Source: Lactiplantibacillus mudanjiangensis | GTDB taxonomy: Bacteria > Bacillota > Bacilli > Lactobacillales > Lactobacillaceae | DNA: 64,000 bases | NCBI RefSeq assembly: GCF_005405385.1 | Contig: NZ_BJDY01000002.1 | Span: 372,001-436,000 of the forward strand | Direction of reading: 5' to 3' | In this document: positions 51,057 through 59,358 of the stretch, piece after piece | Numbering within the stretch: position 1 is the first letter of the stretch | Layout of the letters: each line of letters starts with the position of its first letter | Notes under the pieces: model-generated | What the model was told of the DNA's origin: nothing | Seen by the model: only the letters and a program-made list of their open reading frames with translations | Database searches by the model: none | Program-made: the position numbers and the translations under genes

Positions 51057-51572
51057 CTAATCTAAATCATTAATATCATCTTTATCGTATAACTGTTGGA
51101 TCTCATCAGTATCCAAATTTTGTTCTGGCTGCACTTTATAGTAACGCACATTTTCACGTGTTTCAGCGGGGCCGAAACGATCATCCATGAATTTTGCCAG
51201 TGCATTTTGGCGTTTCTTTTGATTAATGGGATTATACGTAGGCCACTGTTCAACGAGCCGATCACGCTTCCGATTTTGAATAATGGTCATCGTAACCGCA
51301 AAGAGCGAGGTAAACGCGAATGCAAATAATAGGAGAATTCCGATAAATTTGATCTCAAAAATACCTTCTTGATAAGCCCAGATGCGGGGGACTCGACGAT
51401 CATATATCGACCAAAATGACAAAACAGTTGTCGTAATGGGAATAATCACGGCTATCCAGCCAATTAATCCAATTAACGTTTGCCAGATTTTGAGTAACCA
51501 ATGTCCGCGTGAAAAATAATTATCAGTATATAATTGTTGCCGTTCATCAACTTTCGACTTCTTTTTTGCCAT
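51057..51572 (-). CDS. PgaD-like small membrane subunit
   Basis: The 171-residue protein has two membrane helices ('IWQTLIGLIGWIAVIIPITTTVLSFWSI' and 'FIGILLLFAFAFTSLFAVTMTII') and a basic then acidic cytoplasmic tail, the layout of PgaD/IcaD partners. In Escherichia coli PgaD helps PgaC sense cyclic di-GMP. It lies between the EAL gene (5 bp upstream) and the synthase gene (12 bp downstream). Confidence 0.78.
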   Translation of the reverse strand: MAKKKSKVDERQQLYTDNYFSRGHWLLKIWQTLIGLIGWIAVIIPITTTVLSFWSIYDRRVPRIWAYQEGIFEIKFIGILLLFAFAFTSLFAVTMTIIQNRKRDRLVEQWPTYNPINQKKRQNALAKFMDDRFGPAETRENVRYYKVQPEQNLDTDEIQQLYDKDDINDLD

Positions 51573-51577
51573 TCATC

Positions 51578-52399
51578 TCAGTCCTTACTATTAAGTGTGG
51601 CATGTTGTTCTGGGTCCACCGGCCGACCAAAGCGATAGCCCTGACGTACCCGAATATTTAATTGTTCCGCTAACTTGGCATCGGCGTCATTTTCAATTCC
51701 CATTAAAATAAGCTCAATATGATGATCTTGAGAGAGTTTATTCCAGAACTGCAGGTTTAAGTCCAACCAAACGGCTGGATCATCTTTACGAAAACTGCGC
51801 ATCGAGCACTTCAATGAATCTACATCTGACAATAGCCATTCAATTTGTTTTAAATCGGCTAAATCAGAACCCACGTTATCGATACTAAAACTCATGCCAT
51901 ATTGTTTGGCTTCGCGAATCCGCCGACGTAATAAGGGCTTATTGATATGTTTCGGTTGATATTTCGGTGTGTATTCGATTGCCAATTGCATCGGTTCAAT
52001 CCGAGAAATCGCCCAACGAACAAAGTAACGAAAATCCGGGCTAATAATCTGATCGTATTCCAAATTAATCGACAACGTAATTGGCTCCGTTGGTAAGGAC
52101 TTGAATGTATCATCTAACAAAAAAATGACCCGTTGCAAGGGGAGAGAATCAAGCGCCTTAGGTAGCGACCACGATCTGTCGGCATTATGTTGCCGCAATA
52201 AGCATTCGTAACCCGTGATCTGTTCATGATAATCAACTTGTTTTTGAATAAAGTAACGCAATTCAATGGCATCATTTTCTAGGTAATTGTTGGAATTCTT
52301 ACGAGAATACCAATAGTAAACAATGATCGTCACGATAAAAACAATTGCAATAACTAACGTGGCCCATAACAGCACCGTTTCTAGTTGGGCTAGACTCAT
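51578..52399 (-). CDS. Membrane-anchored EAL-domain protein (degenerate cyclic di-GMP phosphodiesterase)
   Basis: The 273-residue protein has one N-terminal helix and an EAL domain. Expected residues are present in 'GYECLLR' (EAL position reads ECL), 'SINLEY', 'AIEYTP', 'LKCSMRSF', 'LMGIEND' and 'RQGYRFGRPVD'. The metal-binding DDFG motif reads 'IDNVGS', with the second aspartate changed to asparagine. It may therefore bind cyclic di-GMP without cleaving it, acting as a receptor for the synthase encoded downstream. It leads the operon. No GGDEF cyclase is in the window. Confidence 0.83.
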   Translation of the reverse strand: MSLAQLETVLLWATLVIAIVFIVTIIVYYWYSRKNSNNYLENDAIELRYFIQKQVDYHEQITGYECLLRQHNADRSWSLPKALDSLPLQRVIFLLDDTFKSLPTEPITLSINLEYDQIISPDFRYFVRWAISRIEPMQLAIEYTPKYQPKHINKPLLRRRIREAKQYGMSFSIDNVGSDLADLKQIEWLLSDVDSLKCSMRSFRKDDPAVWLDLNLQFWNKLSQDHHIELILMGIENDADAKLAEQLNIRVRQGYRFGRPVDPEQHATLNSKD

Positions 52400-52621
52400 C
52401 ACATCAAATCCTTATCTTATAATGTAAAAGTAACACACATTAAATTAGTTAAATAGTCCAATCATCATTAAAGTATAATCTTTCCATATGGATAATTCAA
52501 TTGATAAAGAGACTTAAAAATGCACATGTTAGCACAACAATGATTAGTATATACATTGTACATACATATTTTTAAGCGGTTGAAAAAATGCTTTGCTTGC
52601 TCTCCAACATGAAATTAAGCC

Positions 52622-52650
52622 TTTAAAAAGAACACACGTTCGTGTATAAT
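52622..52650 (+). promoter_or_regulatory. SOS-type promoter with LexA-like box
   Basis: TTTAAA (52622-52627), 17 bp, TATAAT (52645-52650). The spacer contains AGAACACACGTTCG (52629-52642), which fits the Gram-positive LexA/DinR consensus CGAACRNRYGTTYG except for its first base. Confidence 0.75.
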
Positions 52651-52683
52651 GAAATCATCTTAATGAAATGGGAGGTGACGCCG

Positions 52684-53994
52684 ATGCCAAGTTTGGACTA
52701 TCATCGCGAGCCGCACGGCGTTTACTTTTTAATTGATAATAAGTCCTTTTACGCGAGTGTTGAGTGCATTGAGCGTGGCTTCAATCCCTTGAAGGCCCCA
52801 CTGGTTGTGATGTCCGAAGCTGATAACACTAATGGCGGCCTAGTACTAGCAACGTCACCTGAAGCCAAGCTTTTATATCATTTGCAAGCCAATGTTTCTC
52901 GACAACGAGATTTACCTGCCGATCCACGTTTAGTGGTGGTCCCGCCAAGGATGACGTTATACATTCAACGTAATCTGCAAATTAACGCCATTTTCAATCG
53001 TTTTGTGGCCGACTGTGATTTATTGCCCTATTCAATTGATGAATCTATTTTAGACTTAACGCATTCATGGCATCTCTTCGGTGAGACGCCACGGGCAGTT
53101 GCACAGCGCATTCAACATACCATTCGCCACGAACTTGGCCTTTATACGACAGTCGGAATCGGTGACAACCCGGTCCAGGCTAAGTTAGCATTGGACCTTT
53201 ACGCGAAGCACACTCAAGATTTAATCGGCGAGATTCATTATGACACTGTCCAAGAAACCATTTGGCCCATTAAAGACCTAACGTCAATTTGGGGGATTGG
53301 TCATCGCACCGCTAAGCATTTACAGCGGCTCGGTATTCACACGATGGCCGACTTAGCCCATGCTAACCCATATTTATTAAAACAAGAATTAGGCCTGATT
53401 GGTACGCAATTATTTGCAGTAGCTTGGGGGATTGATCGCTCTCAGGTTGCCAAACCTAGCTTGCCGCAATCGACAAGTCTCGGTAATTCGCAAGTCTTAC
53501 CTCGTGATTATCACAATGTGACTGAAATTGAAACGGTGATTAAAGAAGTTGGTGAACAGGTCGCTTCGCGGTTACGTCATCATCATCAATTGGCTGGTGC
53601 GGTCAGTCTATCCATTGGCTTTGCCTATGCAGCTAGTGAAATGACCGGTGAGAGTGGGTTTAGTCAAGTAATGCGCATTGATCCGACCGACCAAGATCGC
53701 GCAATTACTGCGCCATTGATCACTTTATTTAAACAACACTGGCATGGACAAGCGATTCGCAATATTGCCGTTTATACAGCAAAATTACAACCTAAGCAAG
53801 GTCAGCAATTGAGCCTGTTTACAGGAATGGAACAGCAGTTACGTACGGACAGGCTCGCTCAAACGGTGGATCAAATCCGCTCACGTTTTGGCTTTACTAA
53901 GTTGGTCTATTTACGTAGTTTAGTTGCTGGTGGCACCGCCATTCAACGAGCCAGCCTTGTTGGTGGTCACAATGGAGGAAATGCGTATGACTAA
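52684..53994 (+). CDS. Y-family DNA polymerase (UmuC-like)
   Basis: The 436-residue translesion polymerase has the Y-family opening 'VYFLIDNKSFYASVECIERGFNPLKAPLVVMS', the catalytic 'YSIDESILDLT' (D and E), a helix-hairpin-helix ('LTSIWGIGHRTAKHLQRLGI') and a little-finger domain. Near residue 375 is 'QLSLF', a standard beta-clamp-binding motif. It belongs to the UvrX/YqjW-type UmuC group. ATG 52684 follows GGGAGGTG. A LexA-like box covers its promoter, and a YolD-like gene follows two genes down. Confidence 0.92.
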   Translation: MPSLDYHREPHGVYFLIDNKSFYASVECIERGFNPLKAPLVVMSEADNTNGGLVLATSPEAKLLYHLQANVSRQRDLPADPRLVVVPPRMTLYIQRNLQINAIFNRFVADCDLLPYSIDESILDLTHSWHLFGETPRAVAQRIQHTIRHELGLYTTVGIGDNPVQAKLALDLYAKHTQDLIGEIHYDTVQETIWPIKDLTSIWGIGHRTAKHLQRLGIHTMADLAHANPYLLKQELGLIGTQLFAVAWGIDRSQVAKPSLPQSTSLGNSQVLPRDYHNVTEIETVIKEVGEQVASRLRHHHQLAGAVSLSIGFAYAASEMTGESGFSQVMRIDPTDQDRAITAPLITLFKQHWHGQAIRNIAVYTAKLQPKQGQQLSLFTGMEQQLRTDRLAQTVDQIRSRFGFTKLVYLRSLVAGGTAIQRASLVGGHNGGNAYD

Positions 53995-54307
53995 AGATGT
54001 TCAGCTCATCCTCGAGCGGCTACAACCATTTTTTAAGCAGCGCTCCCAAACGCGATACTGGCTACAAATTACTGATAATCACTATGGTCAAACATATAAC
54101 GTCTTTTTTAATTATCAACGTAAATGGCATCGATTAAAATCACAGCCGTTACACACGCTTAACACTTATAATTTAGCGGACTTGGAAGCTATTGTCACTG
54201 AGCTGCAGACGTTGACTAAATTAACGATCGATTATGTCGGATTCGGTGAGCAAGTCTGGCCAAATCGGCAGCAACGAATTCAACGAAAGCCCCATGGTTA
54301 TGAGTAA
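53987..54307 (+). CDS. Small protein of the UmuC operon (106 aa)
   Basis: The 106-residue soluble protein overlaps the UmuC gene by 8 bases, with TGGAGGAAA upstream of ATG 53987 (ATG 53981 is an alternative). 'LERLQPFFKQRSQTRYWLQITDNHYGQTYNVFFNYQRKWHRLKS' suggests a mixed alpha/beta fold. It overlaps the YolD-like gene by 8 bases as well. No family is recognised; its tight packing between two SOS-type genes suggests a role with the polymerase. Confidence 0.72.
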   Translation: MTKDVQLILERLQPFFKQRSQTRYWLQITDNHYGQTYNVFFNYQRKWHRLKSQPLHTLNTYNLADLEAIVTELQTLTKLTIDYVGFGEQVWPNRQQRIQRKPHGYE

Positions 54308-54677
54308 ACCAATCCCACCATTAGACCTTGCGATGGTCCAAGATTTCTTTGATCACGTTTACCAAGATCGCGGGATGGTCAAGTGGCAAGGTTTCTATCT
54401 CTCAGACCATACGAGTGCGTTAAATCAGCAACGTGCGCAACATCAACACATCAATGCCGCTCAGCCACAACAATCATTGACCATGATCACAACGTGGCTG
54501 CAACAAGCGTATCTGACTAATCGACCCATCACCATACAGCTTAATGAACGCGACTCAAATGATCAGTTCTTGCCCAATATTATCGGCAAAGTTACCGGTT
54601 ATTACGACACCGACATCGTGTTAAACGGGCAACAACTGATTCCCTTAACCATGATTCGCCATCTTGATTGGCAGTAA
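54300..54677 (+). CDS. YolD-like protein
   Basis: The 125-residue protein carries the YolD signature 'DRGMVKWQGFYLSDHTSALNQQ' (about 18-40) and a C-terminal 'IGKVTGYYDTDIVLNGQQLIPLTMIRHLDW'. YolD-like genes commonly stand next to Y-family polymerases in Firmicutes and are thought to modulate them. ATG 54300 or 54294 starts within the end of the preceding gene. The operon ends in a long terminator. Confidence 0.82.
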   Translation: MSKPIPPLDLAMVQDFFDHVYQDRGMVKWQGFYLSDHTSALNQQRAQHQHINAAQPQQSLTMITTWLQQAYLTNRPITIQLNERDSNDQFLPNIIGKVTGYYDTDIVLNGQQLIPLTMIRHLDWQ

Positions 54678-54689
54678 ACCAACAAGTTA

Positions 54690-54745
54690 AAGCACAATAA
54701 AAGACAGTCTGTTAGATATCTAACAAGCTGTCTTTTATTGTGCTT
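54690..54745 (+). terminator. Intrinsic terminator with nested stem
   Basis: AAGCACAATAAAAGACAG pairs perfectly with CTGTCTTTTATTGTGCTT; the loop contains a second stem, TGTTAGATATCTAACA. Confidence 0.85.
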
Positions 54746-54806
54746 AAATTAGCGGCCTAACTTAACTATACTAAGGCCATCAAATCAAATAAGGCAGGTT
54801 TTAAAA

Positions 54807-55628
54807 ATGACTGACATTAAAATTCACGTTTTACACACTGGGCTCGTTCAAGTTGATGCTGGATTACCATTCCATGATAAGTTTCGTAACCCATTAGCAT
54901 TCACCGGACTATTTCGCTCGCACGTTCATCAACTCACGTTACCCGTTTCCAGTTATCTCATTGAACATCCCAAAGGGTTGGTCTTAATTGATACCGGCTG
55001 GCACGAACGGGTGCGGCAGAGTCAATGGCAAGAGTTAGGCTTACAAATGCAAATTAATAAAGCTTATTTACCAGCGGGGTGGTCGGTGCGTGAACAACTA
55101 GCGACATTAGGTTACCAACCACAAGATATTGATTACTTGATGCTGAGCCATTTACACAGCGATCATGCCAGTGGCTTGCCACTTGTCAAAGACGCGCAAC
55201 ATATCTTAGTGAGTCAAAACGAATGGGACGCCGCTCAACATGATCACTTACGTTATATTGCTAAAATGTGGCGCGGCGTCGATGTACAGACGTATGACTT
55301 TACCGCCAGTGAGTTAGGGCCATTTCATCAATCTTTTGATCTCTTTGGTGATGGTTCCTTACAGTTCATCTACGTGCCCGGTCACAGTCGCGGCTTAGCG
55401 GCCACCCTCATTCAGGGCACCAGTGGCCAACAGGTCTTACTAGCAAGTGATACCGGTTATGCCCAAACCTCGATCGACCATCTTTACACGCCCGGGATTG
55501 TGGTCAATCGAGCTGAAGCATTACAATCAATCGCCTGGGTTCAACAAAAAGCTAGTGAGCCTCAAGTGATCACGACTTTGACAAATCACGATCCAGACAT
55601 CCGCCCCCAAGTCATTACGTTAACTTAG
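54807..55628 (+). CDS. Metallo-beta-lactamase-fold hydrolase (lactonase-like)
   Basis: The 273-residue protein has the HxHxDH zinc motif in 'LSHLHSDHASGL' (about residues 112-123), a downstream 'PGHSRG' histidine and 'ASDTGYA' aspartate. Its size and layout are those of the AHL-lactonase/MBL group (AttM/AiiA-like), but the substrate in a lactobacillus is unlikely to be an acyl-homoserine lactone. It overlaps the convergent TetR gene by 14 bp at its 3' end. Confidence 0.87.
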   Translation: MTDIKIHVLHTGLVQVDAGLPFHDKFRNPLAFTGLFRSHVHQLTLPVSSYLIEHPKGLVLIDTGWHERVRQSQWQELGLQMQINKAYLPAGWSVREQLATLGYQPQDIDYLMLSHLHSDHASGLPLVKDAQHILVSQNEWDAAQHDHLRYIAKMWRGVDVQTYDFTASELGPFHQSFDLFGDGSLQFIYVPGHSRGLAATLIQGTSGQQVLLASDTGYAQTSIDHLYTPGIVVNRAEALQSIAWVQQKASEPQVITTLTNHDPDIRPQVITLT

Positions 55629-56175
55629 CCTTACCTTGTAAAACAAGTTTAAAGTTTTGATTCATGAAGGCACTAATCTGGGCATCTAACCCGTGCACAA
55701 CCGAGTATTGAATGTAAGTTAAGGCGTTAGTAGCATAAAGCTGCTGCAGGTAGGGTATCGGTACCGATAAACTCAGTTTGGCCTGATGAAGATATTGCGG
55801 TAAGGTCTCCGCCAATATCTGTCGATAGTTTTTAATTAGGTCCGCAGTTGGTAAGTGTAGCTCCCACAAAATAAGCAACTGTGCCCGCGCTGGCAAAAGT
55901 GCTGTCACTAGTTGCGTCAAAGAATCATCTGCCATTAACGTTTGACGTCGTTGCTGCATAATTTGTTCAAATTGAGTGGTATAGTGGTCAACCTGTTGCT
56001 CCAGCCAGTCATATTTATCTAAATAATGCTGATAAAAAGTAGACCGACCCAACTGTGCTTGCTGACAAATTTGGGCTACCGTTAACTTATCAAACGACGT
56101 CGTGGTTAACAACTCGTAACAGGTCGCATCAATTAAGTGCAACGTTTTGGCCACACGAAGATCAATTTTTGACAT
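55615..56175 (-). CDS. TetR/AcrR family transcriptional regulator
   Basis: The 186-residue protein has the TetR helix-turn-helix 'FDKLTVAQICQQAQLGRSTFYQHYLDKYDWLEQQ' at residues 25-58, close in type to the 24513 regulator, and a helical C-terminal domain. The 3' end overlaps that of the MBL hydrolase gene on the other strand. Its target may be its own promoter or the secreted protein gene at 56385, from which it is divergent. Confidence 0.86.
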   Translation of the reverse strand: MSKIDLRVAKTLHLIDATCYELLTTTSFDKLTVAQICQQAQLGRSTFYQHYLDKYDWLEQQVDHYTTQFEQIMQQRRQTLMADDSLTQLVTALLPARAQLLILWELHLPTADLIKNYRQILAETLPQYLHQAKLSLSVPIPYLQQLYATNALTYIQYSVVHGLDAQISAFMNQNFKLVLQGKAKLT

Positions 56176-56384
56176 TTAAAAGGGCTCTCTTTCAAAAAGT
56201 TTTATCCTTATTATAGCCGATTTATCGCTAAGTGCTCAGTAGCTTTTAAAACGTAGGGTTGGGGGGAGCACTTCACCCTTTAGTTAATTAAAAATTCAAT
56301 CTAGATCGAGTCGTCTCAAGCTGACCGCAACCATGTTATACTGTTATTAACTTACCAAGTAGACCATTTACGGGGGCATTGCTA

Positions 56385-57626
56385 ATGCGACGACAACTTT
56401 TAATCATGATGAGTAGTCCCTTAATCCTGAGCATGGGGGTATTAACTGCACAGGCCGCGACACTAACAATTACTAATCCGGCTCCCAAGCAAGCGATTCC
56501 AACCAGCTATGGACAGAATCCTAAAACCGATGCTTATCAAGGAATCCAACACCAACTCGTCGATAGCCAGCAAACGACTTACCAGACAAGCTTCTATTTA
56601 CCCAGTTACTTTTCAACGGCTGATCCACATCGTAACATTTACCAGGGTGGGGTCATCGTTGGACAATCACTGTATTTAGTTGAAAGCTATCATGACGATA
56701 ATACCGGGAACCTAGTTAAACTCAACTTAGCGGCGGCTAAAAAATTAAAGCTGATGACTAGCCAGCGGGGGGCCTTGGCATCGGCTTACCGCTACTTTGA
56801 TTCGAAAACGACCAGTGGCCAACAACACCTGACAACTTATCAAACAGGACAGGCCAAACTAGCTAAGCTCAAAAAACAACTCAAAACTAACCAAACAACA
56901 CTCAAAAAACAAACGACACAATTAAAAAAGACACACAAGAAGGCCACCAAGCAACGATTAACTAAGTTAGTGGCCAAAACAAAAGCCGCTAAAAAGAACC
57001 TAACGGCACAACGGCATACCTTAACCAAACAATTAAAGACCGCGGTCTTTTACAAGAAAGTTCAAGCCATTAGCACGGTCGGGCCAACCATTCAAACCGG
57101 GCATGGACAGGCACTTGGTTATGACACCAAACATAAGCGGTTATTCTTATATAGTAGTCATGCGACCAATCCGCAACTGCAGGCCGTCAACAAGACTAAA
57201 CTCACCACCAAAACGACTTATCATGCCACTGGAACTAAACCCAGCGTTTTAACGTTTGATACGAGCGGCAACGCTTATTGCGGCATCTTTAAAGGCAACA
57301 ACTACTATATCTATCAAGGCAGCTATCAGGGTAAAACGTTAAAGTTCGCCTTAAAACTGATTATCAAAAATCAAATGACTGACCAAAACCAAGGGCTCAG
57401 TTATAACGCTCATAATCAGCGCTTGTATTTGTTAGGCGATGCCGGCTGGACCAGTTTGCCAATAAAGGCCTTGAAACAGAAGACTTTAACTGCGGCTGAT
57501 TTGCAGAATGTGACCATTAAGACAACTAAAGAATTTGAAAATCTTACCTTCGATTCCCAAGGTTACGGTTACTTAACAACTTTATATTCACCAGAACTCA
57601 TGAAAACAACCCGGCCATTACCTTAA
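56385..57626 (+). CDS. Secreted protein with coiled-coil insert and propeller-like repeats
   Basis: The 413-residue protein has a signal peptide (cleavage after 'TAQA', near residue 24). Segments such as 'GGVIVGQSLYLVESYHDDNTGNLVKLNL', 'GHGQALGYDTKHKRLFLYSS', 'KPSVLTFDTSGNAYCGIF' and 'NQGLSYNAHNQRLYLLGD' recur like blades of an extracellular beta-propeller. Residues about 160-230 are a Lys/Thr/Gln-rich stretch with heptad character, probably a coiled coil between blades. There is no anchor, so it should be free in the medium or wall. No named family recognised. ATG 56385 follows GGGGGC. Confidence 0.75.
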   Translation: MRRQLLIMMSSPLILSMGVLTAQAATLTITNPAPKQAIPTSYGQNPKTDAYQGIQHQLVDSQQTTYQTSFYLPSYFSTADPHRNIYQGGVIVGQSLYLVESYHDDNTGNLVKLNLAAAKKLKLMTSQRGALASAYRYFDSKTTSGQQHLTTYQTGQAKLAKLKKQLKTNQTTLKKQTTQLKKTHKKATKQRLTKLVAKTKAAKKNLTAQRHTLTKQLKTAVFYKKVQAISTVGPTIQTGHGQALGYDTKHKRLFLYSSHATNPQLQAVNKTKLTTKTTYHATGTKPSVLTFDTSGNAYCGIFKGNNYYIYQGSYQGKTLKFALKLIIKNQMTDQNQGLSYNAHNQRLYLLGDAGWTSLPIKALKQKTLTAADLQNVTIKTTKEFENLTFDSQGYGYLTTLYSPELMKTTRPLP

Positions 57627-57631
57627 GTCGT

Positions 57632-57671
57632 GATCCTCGTCACCAAGTCCATCGGTGATGAGGATTTTTTT
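57632..57671 (+). terminator. Intrinsic terminator
   Basis: ATCCTCGTCACC and GGTGATGAGGAT with a T7 run. The rest of the 335-bp gap to 57962 shows only the promoter at 57906-57934 and A/T-rich sequence. Confidence 0.88.
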
Positions 57672-57905
57672 ACGTTAAATTTATTAGGCCCTTAGCTCAT
57701 GCTAATCGCGAATCAGTTCAAAAAATGTTATTTTGGTTGTAAAGTCAACGAATATTACGATCACGAGAATGCATATTACGTCAGCGATGAAAGCGTTTTA
57801 TGATAAAATATCTAAAAATAGAAGCGTTATGTCAACTATAACAAACAATTAATTAGTTGAGACATTAACAATTAACCTGAATCAATTTAGTCATTAACAA
57901 TTTGA

Positions 57906-57934
57906 TTGTGTAAAAGTTATTCAGCCGGTATAAT
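57906..57934 (+). promoter_or_regulatory. Promoter of the OhrR-like gene
   Basis: TTGTGT, 17 bp, TATAAT. Upstream the sequence repeats the motif ATTAACAATT, a possible operator. Confidence 0.6.
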
Positions 57935-57961
57935 AGTTACAGCAGAAGGAGGGGTGGCAAT

Positions 57962-58378
57962 ATGCGTAAATTAGAAGATCATTTTTGCTTTTTAATGTAT
58001 GTGACATCGCGCGCCATCCAACGCGCGTACCAACCTGAGTTAGCCGAGCAGGCCATTACGTATCCTCAATATTTAGTGTTAGTTTTATTGAGTGAACAAT
58101 CTCATTTAACGGTTAAAGCAATCGGTCACTGGCTAGATTTAAGCACTGGCACTGTGACACCATTACTTAAACGGATGGATGAAGAAGGGTTAGTCAACCG
58201 GCAACGCAGCCAAACCGATGAACGCCAAGTGGAAGTTTCAATCACGGCGGCGGGACTTGCCAAGCGCGCGGCAATTAGCGATTTACCGGAAACGCTCGTC
58301 ACGCAAGGCAAATTAACTCCGGAAGAATGGACCACACTCACAAAGTTAATTAACAAACTGATGGTTAATTTGAAATAA
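57962..58378 (+). CDS. OhrR-like MarR family regulator
   Basis: The 138-residue protein matches the OhrR subgroup: 'LEDHFCFLMYVTSRAIQRAYQPELAEQAITYPQYLVLVLL', with the single N-terminal cysteine (C9) that senses organic peroxides, and 'LDLSTGTVTPLLKRMDEEGLVNRQRSQTDERQVEVSIT' in the winged helix. Usually it represses ohr; no ohr gene is adjacent, so it may regulate itself and distant targets. ATG follows GAAGGAGGGG, with a consensus promoter upstream. Confidence 0.85.
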   Translation: MRKLEDHFCFLMYVTSRAIQRAYQPELAEQAITYPQYLVLVLLSEQSHLTVKAIGHWLDLSTGTVTPLLKRMDEEGLVNRQRSQTDERQVEVSITAAGLAKRAAISDLPETLVTQGKLTPEEWTTLTKLINKLMVNLK

Positions 58379-58388
58379 CGCTTTGTCT

Positions 58389-58427
58389 AAGCACCGCTAC
58401 AAGCTCAACTTGTAGCGGTGCTTTTTT
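58389..58427 (+). terminator. Intrinsic terminator
   Basis: AAGCACCGCTACAAG, CTCAA loop, CTTGTAGCGGTGCTTTTTT. Confidence 0.93.
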
Positions 58428-58655
58428 GTGAATTTTTATCGATTAATGGCCTTAATTAGTCCAACTAACGTTTATACCAACTCATTAGCCGAAACCAATC
58501 TACCCGGATTATACAAAATCGCGCCAATCAGCCTTCATATTTTCTTCATACCGATACCTCAAGTTCACCGTTTTCTTTGAAAAGCCCCAACATAACTTTC
58601 ACATCTTTTCATTATGATGGCTCTAACAATTAAAAAACGAATGGAGACCTGCGAT

Positions 58656-59357
58656 ATGATTTTTGCTCAGATTTTAGCTGGTGGGAAGGGCACCCGCATG
58701 GGCCACGTCCAGATGCCAAAACAGTTTCTAACTTTGGCTGATAAGCCCATCTTAATTCACACCGTTGAAAAATTTGTGCTGGAAAGCCGGTTTGAAGCCA
58801 TTCTGATCGTGTGCCCACCGGCTTGGTTAGCGCACACACAAGCCATTGTCAAACGGTATTTGCACGATGACCGCGTTAAAGTTGTCACCGGTGGCGCTGA
58901 CCGTAACGATACGTTAATGCACGGTATTGCCTACTTACAAGAAAACTATGACCTAACTGATGACGATGTCGTTATTACCCATGATGCCGTCCGACCATTT
59001 ATTACGCAACGAATCATTGCGGACAATATCACAGCGGTGCTTAATCATTCTGCTGTCGATACGGTTGTTCCAGCCATTGATACGATTGTCGAAGGTGAAG
59101 ATGAAGCTATCCTCAACATTCCAATACGTGAAGCGATGTATCAAGGCCAGACACCACAAAGTTTTAACATCAAAACGTTAGTTAAAGCTTACGATCAACT
59201 CACCACTGCCCAGAAGGCCACATTATCCGATTCATGCAAGATCTGCTTGCTGGCCGGCGAGGATGTCCATCTCGTTCGAGGCGAAAATTTCAATTTTAAA
59301 ATCACCACGCCGTATGACTTAAAAGTTGCCACGGCTTTAGTAGAAACGAGGGATTAA
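58656..59357 (+). CDS. tarI: D-ribitol-5-phosphate cytidylyltransferase
   Basis: The 233-residue enzyme makes CDP-ribitol from CTP and ribitol 5-phosphate for wall teichoic acid. The nucleotide loop 'QILAGGKGTRMGHVQMPKQFL', 'THDAVRPFIT' and 'REAMYQGQTPQSFNI' are those of IspD/TarI enzymes. ATG 58656 follows ATGGAGA and gives the normal length. It leads tarI-tarJ-tarK-tarL; the tarJ start follows one base after its stop. Confidence 0.92.
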   Translation: MIFAQILAGGKGTRMGHVQMPKQFLTLADKPILIHTVEKFVLESRFEAILIVCPPAWLAHTQAIVKRYLHDDRVKVVTGGADRNDTLMHGIAYLQENYDLTDDDVVITHDAVRPFITQRIIADNITAVLNHSAVDTVVPAIDTIVEGEDEAILNIPIREAMYQGQTPQSFNIKTLVKAYDQLTTAQKATLSDSCKICLLAGEDVHLVRGENFNFKITTPYDLKVATALVETRD

Positions 59358-59358
59358 G

